DNA of 64,000 nucleotides, from the NCBI GenBank assembly GCA_904420095.1, contig CAJFUB010000036.1, forward strand, positions 1 through 64,000. The letters run 5' to 3'. This DNA comes from an uncultured Clostridia bacterium (GTDB taxonomy: Bacteria > Bacillota > Clostridia > UBA1212 > UBA1255). Under the pieces are notes generated by a model, which was not told where the DNA came from, did no database searches, and was given only the letters and a program-made list of their open reading frames with translations. This document shows positions 24,913 to 35,170 of this stretch, in pieces (the stretch's first letter is position 1; the number at the start of each line of letters is the position of its first letter). A program made the translations under genes and the position numbers.

Positions 24913-25632
24913 ATGAAGAAATTGGAAATGCTGTACGAGGGCAAGGCGAAAAAGGTTTACAAGACCGATGACGAGAACGTATATATTGTTGAATACAAGG
25001 ATGACGCAACGGCCTTCAACGGGCTCAAGAAAGGTACGATCGCGGGAAAAGGCGTGATCAACAACAGAATGTCCAACCTGATGTTCCGGCTTTTGGAGGA
25101 GAAAGGAATCCCGACGCACTATATCGAAGAGCTCAGCGACCGGGAGACCGCCGTCCGGAAGGTCGAGATTGTTCCGCTCGAGGTCATTGTGAGAAACGTC
25201 GCCGCGGGCAGCTTTTCCAAGCGCTACGGCGTTCCGGAGGGCTCCCCGCTGAATTGCACGATTCTGGAATACAGCTATAAAAACGACGAGCTTGGAGATC
25301 CGCTGATCAATGATTATCATGCGATCGCGCTCGGACTTGCGACCAGGGAGGAACTGGATCAAATCGCGGCTATGACGTTTGCGGTCAACGATGCGCTCCG
25401 CGAGATTTTCGAAAAAGTAGGCATTATTCTCGTGGACTTTAAAATTGAGTTCGGACGCTGTCCGGCGCTGGGAGGAAAGATTATTCTTGCAGATGAGATT
25501 TCGCCCGACACCTGTCGGCTTTGGGATGCAAAAACAAAAGAAAAGCTTGACAAGGACAGGTTCCGCAGAGACCTCGGCGGCGTGGAGGAGGCGTACAACG
25601 AGGTGTTCAACAAATTATTCAAAAAAGCCTGA
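24913..25632 (+). CDS. purC: SAICAR synthetase
   Basis: 239 residues from the ATG at 24913 ([16 protein letters not shown]); an ATG at 24904 would add three residues and cannot be excluded. It joins aspartate to CAIR with ATP in purine synthesis. Signatures seen are [39 protein letters not shown] and [15 protein letters not shown]. First gene of purC-purF-purB-purA, a partial purine set; the other pur genes are not in the window. Confidence 0.97.
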   Translation: MKKLEMLYEGKAKKVYKTDDENVYIVEYKDDATAFNGLKKGTIAGKGVINNRMSNLMFRLLEEKGIPTHYIEELSDRETAVRKVEIVPLEVIVRNVAAGSFSKRYGVPEGSPLNCTILEYSYKNDELGDPLINDYHAIALGLATREELDQIAAMTFAVNDALREIFEKVGIILVDFKIEFGRCPALGGKIILADEISPDTCRLWDAKTKEKLDKDRFRRDLGGVEEAYNEVFNKLFKKA

Positions 25633-25708
25633 CAGCGGATGCCGTACACGGTTTGCGTATACGGCATTCCGACATTTTACCCTGAAATAAAAGGAGACTT
25701 TTGCAAAA

Positions 25709-27094
25709 ATGATGACAGATGGGCTACATGAAGAATGCGGCGTTTTCGCCATGTTTGACAACGACGGCTTTGACACCGCGCGCATCACATACGCCGGGCT
25801 GTTCGCTCTGCAGCACAGAGGACAGGAAAGCGCCGGCATTGCCATTAACAAGGACCGGGAAATTACATTATATAAAGACAGAGGCCTCGTGCAGGAGGTC
25901 TTCTCGTCTGACGTGCTCGATAAGCTGAAAGGCAGAATGGCGATCGGGCACGTGCGCTACAGTACGACGGGGGAAAACAGCGTGCTTAACGCGCAGCCGC
26001 TCGTAAGTCGGTACGTTAAGGGACAGCTTGCGATGGCCGTAAACGGCAACCTTTCGAATTATCGTGAATTGAAGCATCGTCTGGAGCTGGACGGGGCAAT
26101 TTTCCAGACCACGAACGATACGGAGATCATCATGCACCTGCTGGCCCGCGCGCGCATGAAGACGGGGCGTGTGGAAACGGCGCTTGCGGAGGTCATGAAA
26201 GAGCTGAAGGGTTCCTACTCTCTCGTTATGATGAGTCCGCAAAAGCTGATTGCATGTCGGGATCCCCAGGGAATGCGTCCCCTGTGTATTGGCCGGATCG
26301 ATAATTCCTTTGTGATTGCCTCTGAAACGTGCGCGCTGGACACGGTGCGGGCGGAGTATGTGCGGGAAGTCGAGCCGGGAGAGGTCGTTGTGATCGACGC
26401 CGACGGAATGCGCACAATCCGCAGCAACTGCGGAGATCCGAGGACTTCCCGGATCTGTATTTTCGAATATCTTTATTTTGCGCGCTCTGATTCCGTCATT
26501 GAGGGCATGAGCGTACATGAGGCCAGAAAGCTGACGGGTAAAATTCTTTCGGAAACGTATCCCGTGGAGGCGGATCTTGTGGCGGCCGTTCCGGACTCCG
26601 GCATCGACGCCGCGATCGGATACGCCCAGGCCGCGGGGATCCCGTATGGGAAAGCGCTCGTCATCAACCGGTATGTCGGGAGGACCTTCATACAGCCCTC
26701 GCAGGAGCAGAGAACTACGGCGGTACGACTGAAGATCAACGTTTTGAAGGACGCCGTGAAAGGAAAACGGATCGTGCTGGTAGACGACTCCATCGTCCGC
26801 GGCACCACCTCCGCAAAGCTTGTGGAAATGCTGAAGGAAGCGGGGGCGAAAGAAGTCCATATGCGGATCAGTGCGCCGCCTTTTATATGGCCCTGCTATT
26901 TTGGCACGGATATTCCTTCAAAGGAGCATCTTCTGGCCTGCCATTATACAGTCGATGAAATCTGCAGGATGCTCGGCGCGGATTCTCTCGGCTTTATGCC
27001 GGTGGAGCGTCTAAAGGAAATCGTCCCGGAGATCCGCTGCAGCTTCTGCGACGGATGCTTTACCGGAAATTATCCGTATGAGCACGAGGACTGA
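25709..27094 (+). CDS. purF: amidophosphoribosyltransferase
   Basis: 461 residues. It makes phosphoribosylamine from PRPP and glutamine, the committing step of purine synthesis. The glutaminase nucleophile Cys lies at residue 10 in LHEECGVF, so a short propeptide is probably removed. The PRPP loop is VLVDDSIVRGTTS. Four cysteines of the Fe-S form are present (ICIFEY, WPCYFG and CSFCDGC), as in Bacillus PurF. The start is ATG 25709 behind AAAAGGAG. Confidence 0.96.
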   Translation: MMTDGLHEECGVFAMFDNDGFDTARITYAGLFALQHRGQESAGIAINKDREITLYKDRGLVQEVFSSDVLDKLKGRMAIGHVRYSTTGENSVLNAQPLVSRYVKGQLAMAVNGNLSNYRELKHRLELDGAIFQTTNDTEIIMHLLARARMKTGRVETALAEVMKELKGSYSLVMMSPQKLIACRDPQGMRPLCIGRIDNSFVIASETCALDTVRAEYVREVEPGEVVVIDADGMRTIRSNCGDPRTSRICIFEYLYFARSDSVIEGMSVHEARKLTGKILSETYPVEADLVAAVPDSGIDAAIGYAQAAGIPYGKALVINRYVGRTFIQPSQEQRTTAVRLKINVLKDAVKGKRIVLVDDSIVRGTTSAKLVEMLKEAGAKEVHMRISAPPFIWPCYFGTDIPSKEHLLACHYTVDEICRMLGADSLGFMPVERLKEIVPEIRCSFCDGCFTGNYPYEHED

Positions 27095-27123
27095 ATGATT
27101 CGGAAGGAGAAACGAGAGAGAAT

Positions 27124-28563
27124 ATGACGAGCAGCAAATCAACGTATGAAACGCCGCTGAATTCCAGATATGCCAGTAAAGAAATGCAGTTCCTGTTTTC
27201 CCCGGATAAGAAATTCAGAACGTGGAGAAGGCTCTGGATCGCCCTGGCGGAAAGTGAAAGAGAGCTTGGCCTTCCGATCTCGCAGGAGCAGATCGACGAG
27301 CTGCGCAGGTCGGCGGACGATATTAATTATGAGGCGGCGGAGGCGCGCGAACGCCTTGTGCGTCATGACGTCATGGCGCACGTATATGCATACGGAGAAC
27401 AGTGCCCGGCGGCAAAGCCGATTATCCATCTGGGGGCGACCTCCTGCTATGTAGGCGACAATGCGGACGTTATCATTATGCATGAGGCGCTGGAGCTGAT
27501 CCGCGAGAAGCTTGTCAACGTCATGGCCGCGCTTGCGGACTTTGCGATCCAATACAAATCGCTTCCGACGCTTGGCTACACGCATTATCAGCCTGCGCAG
27601 CTGACGACCGTGGGAAAACGGGCGACTTTGTGGCTGCAGGATCTTGAAATGGACTACGAGGCGCTGCAGGAGCAGCTTGCCAAGAAGAAGCTCCGCGGCG
27701 CGAAGGGAACGACCGGTACGCAGGCCAGCTTCTTAGAGCTTTTCGACGGAGACGGCGAGAAGGTAAAAAAGCTGGATCGGCTTGTCGCGGAGAAGATGGG
27801 ATATTCCGACGTATTTGCTGTAACGGGACAAACCTATCCGCGCAAGCTGGACAGCCAGATTCTGAACGTACTGAGCGGAATCGCGCAATCCGCCCATAAA
27901 TTCTCGAACGACATCAGGCTTCTGCAAAATTTAAAGGAAATTGAAGAACCATTTGAAGAAAATCAGATTGGCTCTTCCGCCATGGCATATAAACGCAATC
28001 CGATGCGGAGCGAGCGGATCGCCGCTCTTTCCCGCTATGTCATCGCCGATGCGCTGAATCCGGCAATGACGGCTTCCGAGCAGTGGTTCGAGCGCACGCT
28101 GGACGATTCGGCAAATAAACGAATCAGCGTTTCGGAGGCGTTTCTCGCAACGGACGCCATTCTGGGAATTTATCTGAATATCGCCCGGGGACTCGTGGTT
28201 TATCCGAAAGTAATCGAGGCGCATCTCAAAAAAGAACTGCCGTTTATGGCAACGGAAAATATTTTAATGGATGCCGTCAAGCGCGGCGGAGACCGTCAGG
28301 AGCTTCATGAGAAAATCCGAGTCCATTCCATGGCGGCGGCGGCCCGCGTCAAAACGGAAGGGCTGGAAAACGACCTGATCGACCGCCTTGTGGCTGACAA
28401 ATCGTTCGGCCTGACGCCTGATCTGGCGGAGGAAATCCTGGATGCTTCAAGATTTGTAGGCCGCGCGCCAGCACAGACGGAAGAATATGTCGCGCACATC
28501 CGGACCGCGATTCTGGATCGCTGGAAGGACCGGCTCGGCATGCAGGCAGAGCTTAATGTCTGA
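27124..28563 (+). CDS. purB: adenylosuccinate lyase
   Basis: 479 residues. It cleaves fumarate from SAICAR and adenylosuccinate. Fumarase/aspartase superfamily signature SSAMAYKRNPMRSE, the HLGATSCYVGDN loop and the TLGYTHYQPAQ block are present. Slightly longer than the short bacterial form (about 430 residues) and close to the clostridial 475-residue group. It follows purF by 29 bases and precedes purA by 20. Confidence 0.96.
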   Translation: MTSSKSTYETPLNSRYASKEMQFLFSPDKKFRTWRRLWIALAESERELGLPISQEQIDELRRSADDINYEAAEARERLVRHDVMAHVYAYGEQCPAAKPIIHLGATSCYVGDNADVIIMHEALELIREKLVNVMAALADFAIQYKSLPTLGYTHYQPAQLTTVGKRATLWLQDLEMDYEALQEQLAKKKLRGAKGTTGTQASFLELFDGDGEKVKKLDRLVAEKMGYSDVFAVTGQTYPRKLDSQILNVLSGIAQSAHKFSNDIRLLQNLKEIEEPFEENQIGSSAMAYKRNPMRSERIAALSRYVIADALNPAMTASEQWFERTLDDSANKRISVSEAFLATDAILGIYLNIARGLVVYPKVIEAHLKKELPFMATENILMDAVKRGGDRQELHEKIRVHSMAAAARVKTEGLENDLIDRLVADKSFGLTPDLAEEILDASRFVGRAPAQTEEYVAHIRTAILDRWKDRLGMQAELNV

Positions 28564-28583
28564 TACTATTAGGAGGTAAAACT

Positions 28584-29858
28584 ATGATTAGAGCTATCGT
28601 AGGAGCAAACTGGGGAGACGAGGGAAAAGGAAAGATTACCGACATGTATGCGGCAGATTCGGATCTTGTCGTTCGTTTCCAGGGGGGCGCCAATGCGGGA
28701 CATACCATTATTAATGAGAAGGGGCGTTTTGCACTTCACCTTCTTCCGTCCGGCGTATGCTATGAGCATATCGTAAATATCATCGGGAATGGCGTCGCAC
28801 TGAATATTCCCTCGTTTTATAATGAACTGAACGCGCTGAAGGACATGGGGATCAATCCTAAGATCCTGGTTTCAGACCGCGCGCAGATCGTTATGCCGTA
28901 TCATGTGCTTTTCGATCAATATGAGGAAGAGCGTCTGGCGGGAAAACAGTTCGGCTCCACAAAATCGGGAATTGCGCCGTTTTATTCTGACAAATATGCG
29001 AAAAACGGAATTCAGGTATGCGATCTGTTTGATTCCGCACGGCTCAGAGAGAGAATTGAAAGCATTCTGCCCGTGAAAAATATCCTTCTCAAGGAGCTGT
29101 ACCACAAGCCTCAGCTCGATGCGGAGGAGCTGTACGAGACGCTGCTATCCTATAAAGAAATGATCGCGCCTTATGTGGCGGATACGTTCCGTTACGTTTA
29201 CGATGCCGCGGAAAACGGCAAAAATATCCTGCTGGAGGGACAGCTTGGCTCTCTGAAGGATCCCGATTTCGGAATTTATCCGTTTACAACGTCCTCCCAT
29301 ACGCTGGCCGGCTTTGGCGCGGTCGGAGCGGGCGTTCCGGCGCGGAAAATCGAAAAGGTTACCACGGTGGTAAAGGCGTATTCGAGCGCAGTCGGAGCGG
29401 GCCCGTTCGTCAGCGAAATTTTTGGGGACGAGGCGGAGGAGCTGCGGCGCCGCGGAGGCGATAAAGGAGAGTACGGAGCTACAACCGGACGTCCCCGCCG
29501 GATGGGATGGTTCGACGCGGTCGCGACGCGCTACGGCTGCCGGGTTCAGGGCTGTACGGAGGTCGCGCTTACGGTGCTGGATGCGCTCGGCTATCTGGAC
29601 GAGCTGAAAATATGCGTCGGTTATGAGATCGACGGAAAAATCACAAAGGATTTTCCGGTCAGTCCGCTGCTTGAACGCGCAAAGCCCGTGCTGAAGTCGC
29701 TCCCCGGCTGGAAATGCGATATCCGCGGGATTCGCAATTACAAGGAGCTTCCGGAAAACTGCAGGGCGTACGTGGAATGGATCGAAAGCGAGCTTGGCTT
29801 CCCGATTACCATCGTTACAAATGGACCGAAGCGCGAGGACGTCATCGTGCGTCAATAA
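28584..29858 (+). CDS. purA: adenylosuccinate synthetase
   Basis: 424 residues. It converts IMP and aspartate to adenylosuccinate using GTP. The GTP-binding loop GANWGDEGKGK opens the protein, with NAGHTI, GQLGSLKDPDFG and TTGRPRRMGW following. AGGAGG lies ten bases before the ATG. Last gene of the purine cluster; with purB it completes the IMP to AMP branch. No clear terminator is visible before the germination operon. Confidence 0.97.
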   Translation: MIRAIVGANWGDEGKGKITDMYAADSDLVVRFQGGANAGHTIINEKGRFALHLLPSGVCYEHIVNIIGNGVALNIPSFYNELNALKDMGINPKILVSDRAQIVMPYHVLFDQYEEERLAGKQFGSTKSGIAPFYSDKYAKNGIQVCDLFDSARLRERIESILPVKNILLKELYHKPQLDAEELYETLLSYKEMIAPYVADTFRYVYDAAENGKNILLEGQLGSLKDPDFGIYPFTTSSHTLAGFGAVGAGVPARKIEKVTTVVKAYSSAVGAGPFVSEIFGDEAEELRRRGGDKGEYGATTGRPRRMGWFDAVATRYGCRVQGCTEVALTVLDALGYLDELKICVGYEIDGKITKDFPVSPLLERAKPVLKSLPGWKCDIRGIRNYKELPENCRAYVEWIESELGFPITIVTNGPKREDVIVRQ

Positions 29859-29945
29859 ATTTTTTTAAGTTATAAATCAAACAAATCTCGGAATAATATC
29901 CTCGTCGGAAGACGCGCTGCAGCACGCGTGAAAGATGGGGATATT

Positions 29946-31532
29946 ATGATTTTAAACTATATATTTAATCGAATAAAAGATAAAAGCAGCACGGGCAGAG
30001 GGGCGGACGCCGCGCGGGCGCCCGTCGGCGTTTTTTTGACGGCGGCCGAGAATGAAAGCTTTTTAAAAGGCCGTTTTTTGAACAGCTCAGATTTTAAAAC
30101 GCGTATTTTTACTTTCAAAGGGCCCGGAGGTAAAAATGAAAAAGCGCTCCTTGCCTTCATGGATGGGCTGACGGATTCGGCCGTGATCAACGACAGCATC
30201 ATTAAGCCGCTGATGCATGGCCTGCGGAATTTTACGCCGGCAAGCACGGGGCGCAAAAGCAAAGTCGAAAGAATCAATGACGTCCTGCTTTCCGTGGGAG
30301 AAATCGAGACGGCGGCAGATTTGGACACGGCCATTTCCGGTATTTTAAACGGCGACTGCGCCATGTTCGTAGAGGGCTGTACAGAATGTACCATAATCAG
30401 CAGCAAGGGCTTCGAAAAACGCGGCGTGGAACAGCCCTCTTATGACATTTCCATGCGCGGACCGCGCGAGAGCTTCAATGAAAATCTTCGCACGAACACG
30501 AGTCTGCTGCGGCGGCGAGTGAAAAACAGCAGGCTTACATTTGAAAGCATGGTAGTCGGCAGAAAAACAAACACGAATCTCTGCATTACTTATATTGACG
30601 GACTTGCAGATCCGAAGCTTATCGCTGAGATCAAACGCAGAATCGGTTATATTAATGTGGATATGATACTGGAATCCGGATATATCGAAGAATATATTGA
30701 AGACAGACCATTCTCCATTTTTGCGACGATGGGACTGACCGAGCGCCCTGATGTGCTGGCCGGAAAGCTTTTGGAGGGACGGGTAGGAATTCTGATCGAC
30801 GGCTCTCCCTTTGCGCTGACTGCGCCGTATTTTTTTATAGAAGCCTTTCAGAATCCGGAGGATTACTATGCGAGATCGACATATGCAAGCATTGTGCGGA
30901 TTTTCCGCTATCTGGCATTCTTTTTAAGCATTCTTGTACCTGGGCTTTACGTAGCCCTGACGAGTTATCATCAGGAATTGATTCCGGCCTCCCTTCTTTT
31001 CAGCATGTCAGCCTCAAGCGAAGGGGTACCGTTCAACTCTTTTACGGAAACTGCGCTTTTTCTGCTTATCTTTGAGCTTTTGAAAGAAGCGGGCATTCAT
31101 ATGCCGAAAAATGTAGGGCAAACGATCAGTATCGTCGGAGGACTGGTTATGGGAGAGGCAGCGATTCAGGCCGGAATTATCGGCGCCCCGGTCGTTATCA
31201 TCATCGCTTTTACGGCAGTATCCAGCTTTGTCGTACCCATGCTGAGCAATGAGGTTACCATGCTGCGATGGATTTTTTTATTCCTGGGCGGTCTGCTCGG
31301 CGGATACGGGATCAGCATCGGAATAATATGCCTGACAATCCATGTAACCGGAATTTACTCATTTGGCTACAGCTATTTTTCTCCCTTTTTCCCCTGCCGC
31401 CCGGAGGACCTCAAGGATACCTTTCTTCGTGCCCCGCTGTGGATTATGCGGAAACGGCCTGCGGAGCTGTCGCCGGACGATCGAACGAGGGAAGACACGC
31501 CGATCCCTCCTGACAATCATAACGGAGGCTGA
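29946..31532 (+). CDS. spore germination protein, GerA/GerXA subunit A
   Basis: 528 residues from the ATG at 29946; a GTG at 29928 is possible. Cytoplasmic N-terminal domain, then the GerA core with DGSPFALTAPYFF, NPEDYYAR, PGLYVALTSYHQELIP and NVGQTISIVGGLVMGEAAI, and about five membrane helices. A subunits form the oligomeric channel of the spore inner-membrane germinant receptor. Operon order is A, C, B, then a small fourth gene. The germinant is unknown. Confidence 0.93.
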   Translation: MILNYIFNRIKDKSSTGRGADAARAPVGVFLTAAENESFLKGRFLNSSDFKTRIFTFKGPGGKNEKALLAFMDGLTDSAVINDSIIKPLMHGLRNFTPASTGRKSKVERINDVLLSVGEIETAADLDTAISGILNGDCAMFVEGCTECTIISSKGFEKRGVEQPSYDISMRGPRESFNENLRTNTSLLRRRVKNSRLTFESMVVGRKTNTNLCITYIDGLADPKLIAEIKRRIGYINVDMILESGYIEEYIEDRPFSIFATMGLTERPDVLAGKLLEGRVGILIDGSPFALTAPYFFIEAFQNPEDYYARSTYASIVRIFRYLAFFLSILVPGLYVALTSYHQELIPASLLFSMSASSEGVPFNSFTETALFLLIFELLKEAGIHMPKNVGQTISIVGGLVMGEAAIQAGIIGAPVVIIIAFTAVSSFVVPMLSNEVTMLRWIFLFLGGLLGGYGISIGIICLTIHVTGIYSFGYSYFSPFFPCRPEDLKDTFLRAPLWIMRKRPAELSPDDRTREDTPIPPDNHNGG

Positions 31533-31537
31533 TACGC

Positions 31538-32764
31538 ATGAAAAACCGCGCATGTGTTTTCTCCTGCCTGCTTTGTCTTATGATCTTCCTGAACGGCTGC
31601 GTTCGCAGCGGCACAAAACGCGAGCTGGAGGCGCTGGCAGTCGTAATGGGGATTGCAATGGACAAAATGGATGAAAAGAGCGGGCCGGAATCAGAACGCC
31701 TTCTGCTGACAGCGCAGGTAGTGCGCAATATCGCTATCAGCCAAAACAGCAGCCAATCGGAGGGAGGCGGCTCCGCATCGGAAGGCGACCTGAGCAAGCC
31801 GTATTGGAACGTACAGGTCACGGGCACAGACCTGCTCGAGGCCCTGCGTTCTGCGGTGCATATTACCAACCGGCGCCTTTACGTCGCACAGAACCAGATT
31901 CTGGTTATCGGCAGAGAGCTTGCGGAGGACGGAATCGCAAAATATTTAGATTACTTTTTTCGAGATCATGAAACGCGCTACGACGTCAGTCTGATCGTCT
32001 CAGAAGGAACGGCAAGTGAAATCCTGAACGTTGAGTCGCATCTGGAATCTTTCCCCGCCCAGGATCTGAACAAACTGATTGCGCGCCAGCAGGACGATTC
32101 CCATGCGCCGCGCTGTACGCTGTTTTCTTTTTTCAGAGATTACAAGACGCCCTATAAGGCCTCGCTTGTTCCAATGGTGCGTGTCGCTGCGCCGGAAGAC
32201 ACGGAAACGCAGTCACCTTATCTGTATGTTGCGAAAAGCGCTGTATTTAAGGAAGACAAAATGGTCGCGGAGCTTGACGAAAGACAGACGCGCGGCGCGC
32301 TGTGGATGCTCGGAGAAGTGCAGCGCGGCGTGATTACTGTCAACTATGAAGGAGTTGAAGTAGCCATAGAAATTTTAGACGGATCAGGTAATTATCAGGT
32401 CGAATACAGCGACGGAAGGATCAAAGTGAAAGCAGATATAAAAATGACGGGAAGCCTTGGAGAGCTGCAGGGAAGCCGGACGGTGGACGCATCCGTGATG
32501 GACGCGCTGGAAAAGACCTGCGCCGGGGAAATAGAAGCGGAAATCCGCTCCGCCTTTCGCGAAATGCAATTAAACGGTGCAGACGTACTGGGGATCGGCG
32601 AGGCATTTTACCGTTACCGCCCTCAGACATGGAAAACGATTGCAAACCACTTTGAATCGCTTTATCCGGCCGCGGAGCTTACGTGCCGGATTGATGCGGA
32701 TATTATTCGTACCGGTTCTCTGCTGGAACCGGCTGATGAAAATGGCAGGGAAGCGTATGACTAG
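31538..32764 (+). CDS. Ger(x)C-family spore germination lipoprotein
   Basis: 408 residues. Signal peptide with lipobox FLNGC (Cys near residue 21). Three-domain GerC layout: RELEALAVVMGIAMDK at the front, then VTGTDLLEALRSAVHITNRRLYVAQN split over domain 1, and a C-terminal domain with LGIGEAFYRYRPQTWK. It is anchored by lipid on the outer face of the spore inner membrane and needed for receptor function. It follows subunit A by five bases and overlaps subunit B by eight. Confidence 0.93.
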   Translation: MKNRACVFSCLLCLMIFLNGCVRSGTKRELEALAVVMGIAMDKMDEKSGPESERLLLTAQVVRNIAISQNSSQSEGGGSASEGDLSKPYWNVQVTGTDLLEALRSAVHITNRRLYVAQNQILVIGRELAEDGIAKYLDYFFRDHETRYDVSLIVSEGTASEILNVESHLESFPAQDLNKLIARQQDDSHAPRCTLFSFFRDYKTPYKASLVPMVRVAAPEDTETQSPYLYVAKSAVFKEDKMVAELDERQTRGALWMLGEVQRGVITVNYEGVEVAIEILDGSGNYQVEYSDGRIKVKADIKMTGSLGELQGSRTVDASVMDALEKTCAGEIEAEIRSAFREMQLNGADVLGIGEAFYRYRPQTWKTIANHFESLYPAAELTCRIDADIIRTGSLLEPADENGREAYD

Positions 32765-33854
32765 GAAACAATTCATTTTTATCATTGCATGCTTTATACA
32801 GGGGTCATCCTTTTATACCATGTATTATTATCATATGGCAGGAAACGAGGCGTGGCTTTGCCTGCTGGCCGGAATCCTTCTGGGGATGCTCGTTGCTTAT
32901 TTATACGGCGCTCTTGGCGATTCCTATCCCTCCTGCTGCCTCGTTCAAATAAACGAAGCCGTTTTCGGCAGAATCCCCGGTAAAATCCTCTCGTTTTTCT
33001 ATCTCTATACCTTTATCGTCTCCTGTTCCATGACAATGCGGGAAACAAGCCAGTTTGTCGCGGGAGACCTTCTGATGGAAACGGACTGGATTCCTATTCT
33101 CACAGTATTTGTACTTGCCTGTGCATGGGCGTCGAATGCCGGTACGCGATATTTTGCATCGGTCAGCACATTTATGTGTATTTTAATGTATGTGTTTACT
33201 GTGCTGCTTTTTCTTTTGCTGCTGCCAATGATTGAGTTCAAGCATCTGCTTCCGCTTGGCGGACACTCTGCCTTGGAATACGGCAGATCGGTTCTTTACT
33301 GCACTTTAATGCCGTTCAGCGAGCTCGTGGTCTTATTGTTTTTGGTGCCGGATTTTAAAGAAGCGCGCGAACAGAAAAATCTCTGGAAGCAGTTCGTACT
33401 TGGGATCCTGATCGGCGCGCCGTTTATTATTATTCTGGTTCTGCGCGATACGCTGGTGCTGGGACCGCTGCTGACTGCTTTTTATTACCCTTCCTATGAG
33501 GTGGTCCGGCTGATCAATTTTAATGTGCTGTCGCATATTGAAAGCCTGTACGGCGTCCTGCTGATTTTTATATTGTTCTTTAAAAGCGCCGTTATTTTCT
33601 ATTGCATAACAAAAGCCCTTGCACGGATTTTCGGCTGCCGGAAAAATATTGTTTTTACCGCATTTACCACAGGTCTTATGCTGCTGTGTACCCAGCAGCT
33701 CTGCAGCTCGAATGTTTCTTTGATGAATTTAGCCCTCCACCGGATTCCATATGTCCTGCTTGCCGTACAGGTCGGACTGCCGGCTCTTACGCTTGCAGCT
33801 TCCAGAGTCAAAAATACAGTGCAGAATAAAAGGAGCAGTGTAAAATGTGGCTGA
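32757..33854 (+). CDS. germinant receptor subunit B (GerAB/ArcD/ProY permease family)
   Basis: 365 residues from the ATG at 32757 (CAGGGAA upstream); a longer frame to 32577 lies inside the GerC gene. About ten membrane helices of the APC-type endospore permease family. B subunits bind the germinant. The front reads MTRKQFIFIIACFIQGSSFY and later parts include LREP-like region substitutes (LVPDFKEAREQ). The ligand cannot be told from sequence. Confidence 0.92.
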   Translation: MTRKQFIFIIACFIQGSSFYTMYYYHMAGNEAWLCLLAGILLGMLVAYLYGALGDSYPSCCLVQINEAVFGRIPGKILSFFYLYTFIVSCSMTMRETSQFVAGDLLMETDWIPILTVFVLACAWASNAGTRYFASVSTFMCILMYVFTVLLFLLLLPMIEFKHLLPLGGHSALEYGRSVLYCTLMPFSELVVLLFLVPDFKEAREQKNLWKQFVLGILIGAPFIIILVLRDTLVLGPLLTAFYYPSYEVVRLINFNVLSHIESLYGVLLIFILFFKSAVIFYCITKALARIFGCRKNIVFTAFTTGLMLLCTQQLCSSNVSLMNLALHRIPYVLLAVQVGLPALTLAASRVKNTVQNKRSSVKCG

Positions 33855-34048
33855 GCATTCTTGCGGCTGCCGGCGTTGCCGTTTTGGAATATTTTACTTT
33901 ACAAACCTACCGGGGCTTCCGGCAGCTTCCGGCTGCTGCAAAAGCGTATCATTTCCGTGTCCTGTGGCTGTCCTCCGCGCTGATCCTGATCCCGCTGCTC
34001 CTTGGAGCGCTTGGCGTCCCTTTGCCCGGATTGCTGTGGACAAAATAG
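33845..34048 (+). CDS. small two-helix membrane protein, D-subunit-like
   Basis: 67 residues with two hydrophobic segments (about 2-18 and 41-63) joined by a basic loop (YRGFRQLPAAAKAYHFR). It starts inside the subunit B gene, overlapping ten bases, behind AAAAGGAGCAG, so it is translated with it. Some Bacillus gerA operons carry a small two-helix D gene that modulates germinant response; topology and position match, but direct homology is unproven. Confidence 0.65.
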   Translation: MWLSILAAAGVAVLEYFTLQTYRGFRQLPAAAKAYHFRVLWLSSALILIPLLLGALGVPLPGLLWTK

Positions 34049-34246
34049 CTTCCTGCGGGAACCAATGTCTCGCTTGCAAAAAACTGTATGATTTGGTAAG
34101 ATATACCTGTTATTTCCAGCGATTAAACAAGCGAAATCCTGCATATAAATAGATTAACGGAAGACAAGTTCACCCGCGGGAAACGGGTATCATTCGGAGC
34201 GTTGGGATTACGGTATTTTAAACAGATACAGCGGGGTGTAAAACAA

Positions 34247-35149
34247 ATGAGAAAAAGCCAAATTATAACTTTAATTATATTATTTATCGCAGTCAGCCTG
34301 TTCATATGGATTGGAGCGTGCAGCGATCGGGAAAATGATCCTCCGGATCCGGATGCGACGCTTCGAATTACTTCTCCGGGGACGGAAACCGCTACTCCGG
34401 AGCCGGCGCAGGAAACGCCTGAGGCGCCTGTCACGACGCCTGCTCCGGATCCGACAATAACGAAGCCGGTGGTTGACTTTACCCAGGTCGACGGCCTGCA
34501 AACCGCAGAGCTGGCTCTCGACGTATCCTTTACGGACTATGTATTTACGGATGAAACGACGAAGTCGGTCATGGATCAGAGTACATATATCCTGTCCAAT
34601 CCCGGAACGGACTCGCAGGATATCTATATGTCCTTCCTCCTGCATTATTCTGAAACAAATGACAGAGTAACGGAGCTTCTTGATCTGGCAAAAGAGAAAA
34701 ATGTGAAATTTACGTTTTTCCTATCCAGCATGTATCTGAACGACGATCAGAACCTTGAGCTCATCAAAAGAATGCATGACGAAGGCCATACGATCGGCAC
34801 AAGAGGCGACAAATCAATTGATCAGCTTTCCGCGTCCTCAAACGCTTTGTACGATTCCCTGTGGGCGATGGAAACAAAATATCAGTCCATCTTCGGCACC
34901 GACGAGAGAATGTATTTTTACGCGCCTGACCAGGTCTCCGAGCGCAATATGAAGCTTGCCAATCTGATGGGATATACCGTTACTTTTAAGCTGTGCAATT
35001 TTGTAACGAACGCCGGCTCCCAGCCGCAGACGTACAACGGCGTTGTATTCCAGTCGAGTAATATTACGGACGATCTGATCGATCAGGTAACGGGATATGT
35101 CGACTGGGGACTGTCGCAGGGATATACCTTTAAAGGCTTTACAAAATAA
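34247..35149 (+). CDS. NodB/PdaA-like lipoprotein lacking catalytic motifs
   Basis: 300 residues. Hydrophobic N terminus ending in WIGAC (likely lipoprotein), a Pro/Thr-rich linker (about 30-85), then a polysaccharide-deacetylase-like fold. VKFTFFLSSMYLNDDQNLELIKRM aligns by pattern with the TFF...NP.L..R. block of PdaA-type enzymes when split in short parts (VKFTFFLSS, LELIKRMHDEGHTIG). The TFDDG motif is replaced by YMSFLLHYS, and the HSxxH metal site by GTRGDKS. It should therefore be inactive as a deacetylase, perhaps a binding or scaffolding protein. It follows the germination operon by about 200 bases. Confidence 0.7.
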   Translation: MRKSQIITLIILFIAVSLFIWIGACSDRENDPPDPDATLRITSPGTETATPEPAQETPEAPVTTPAPDPTITKPVVDFTQVDGLQTAELALDVSFTDYVFTDETTKSVMDQSTYILSNPGTDSQDIYMSFLLHYSETNDRVTELLDLAKEKNVKFTFFLSSMYLNDDQNLELIKRMHDEGHTIGTRGDKSIDQLSASSNALYDSLWAMETKYQSIFGTDERMYFYAPDQVSERNMKLANLMGYTVTFKLCNFVTNAGSQPQTYNGVVFQSSNITDDLIDQVTGYVDWGLSQGYTFKGFTK

Positions 35150-35170
35150 ATCCGAAAGGGTGAGGGCAAT

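Noticed and set aside
25868-26860. 330-codon open frame opposite purF
   Set aside because: Shadow of purF; composition and lack of any family motif argue against a gene.
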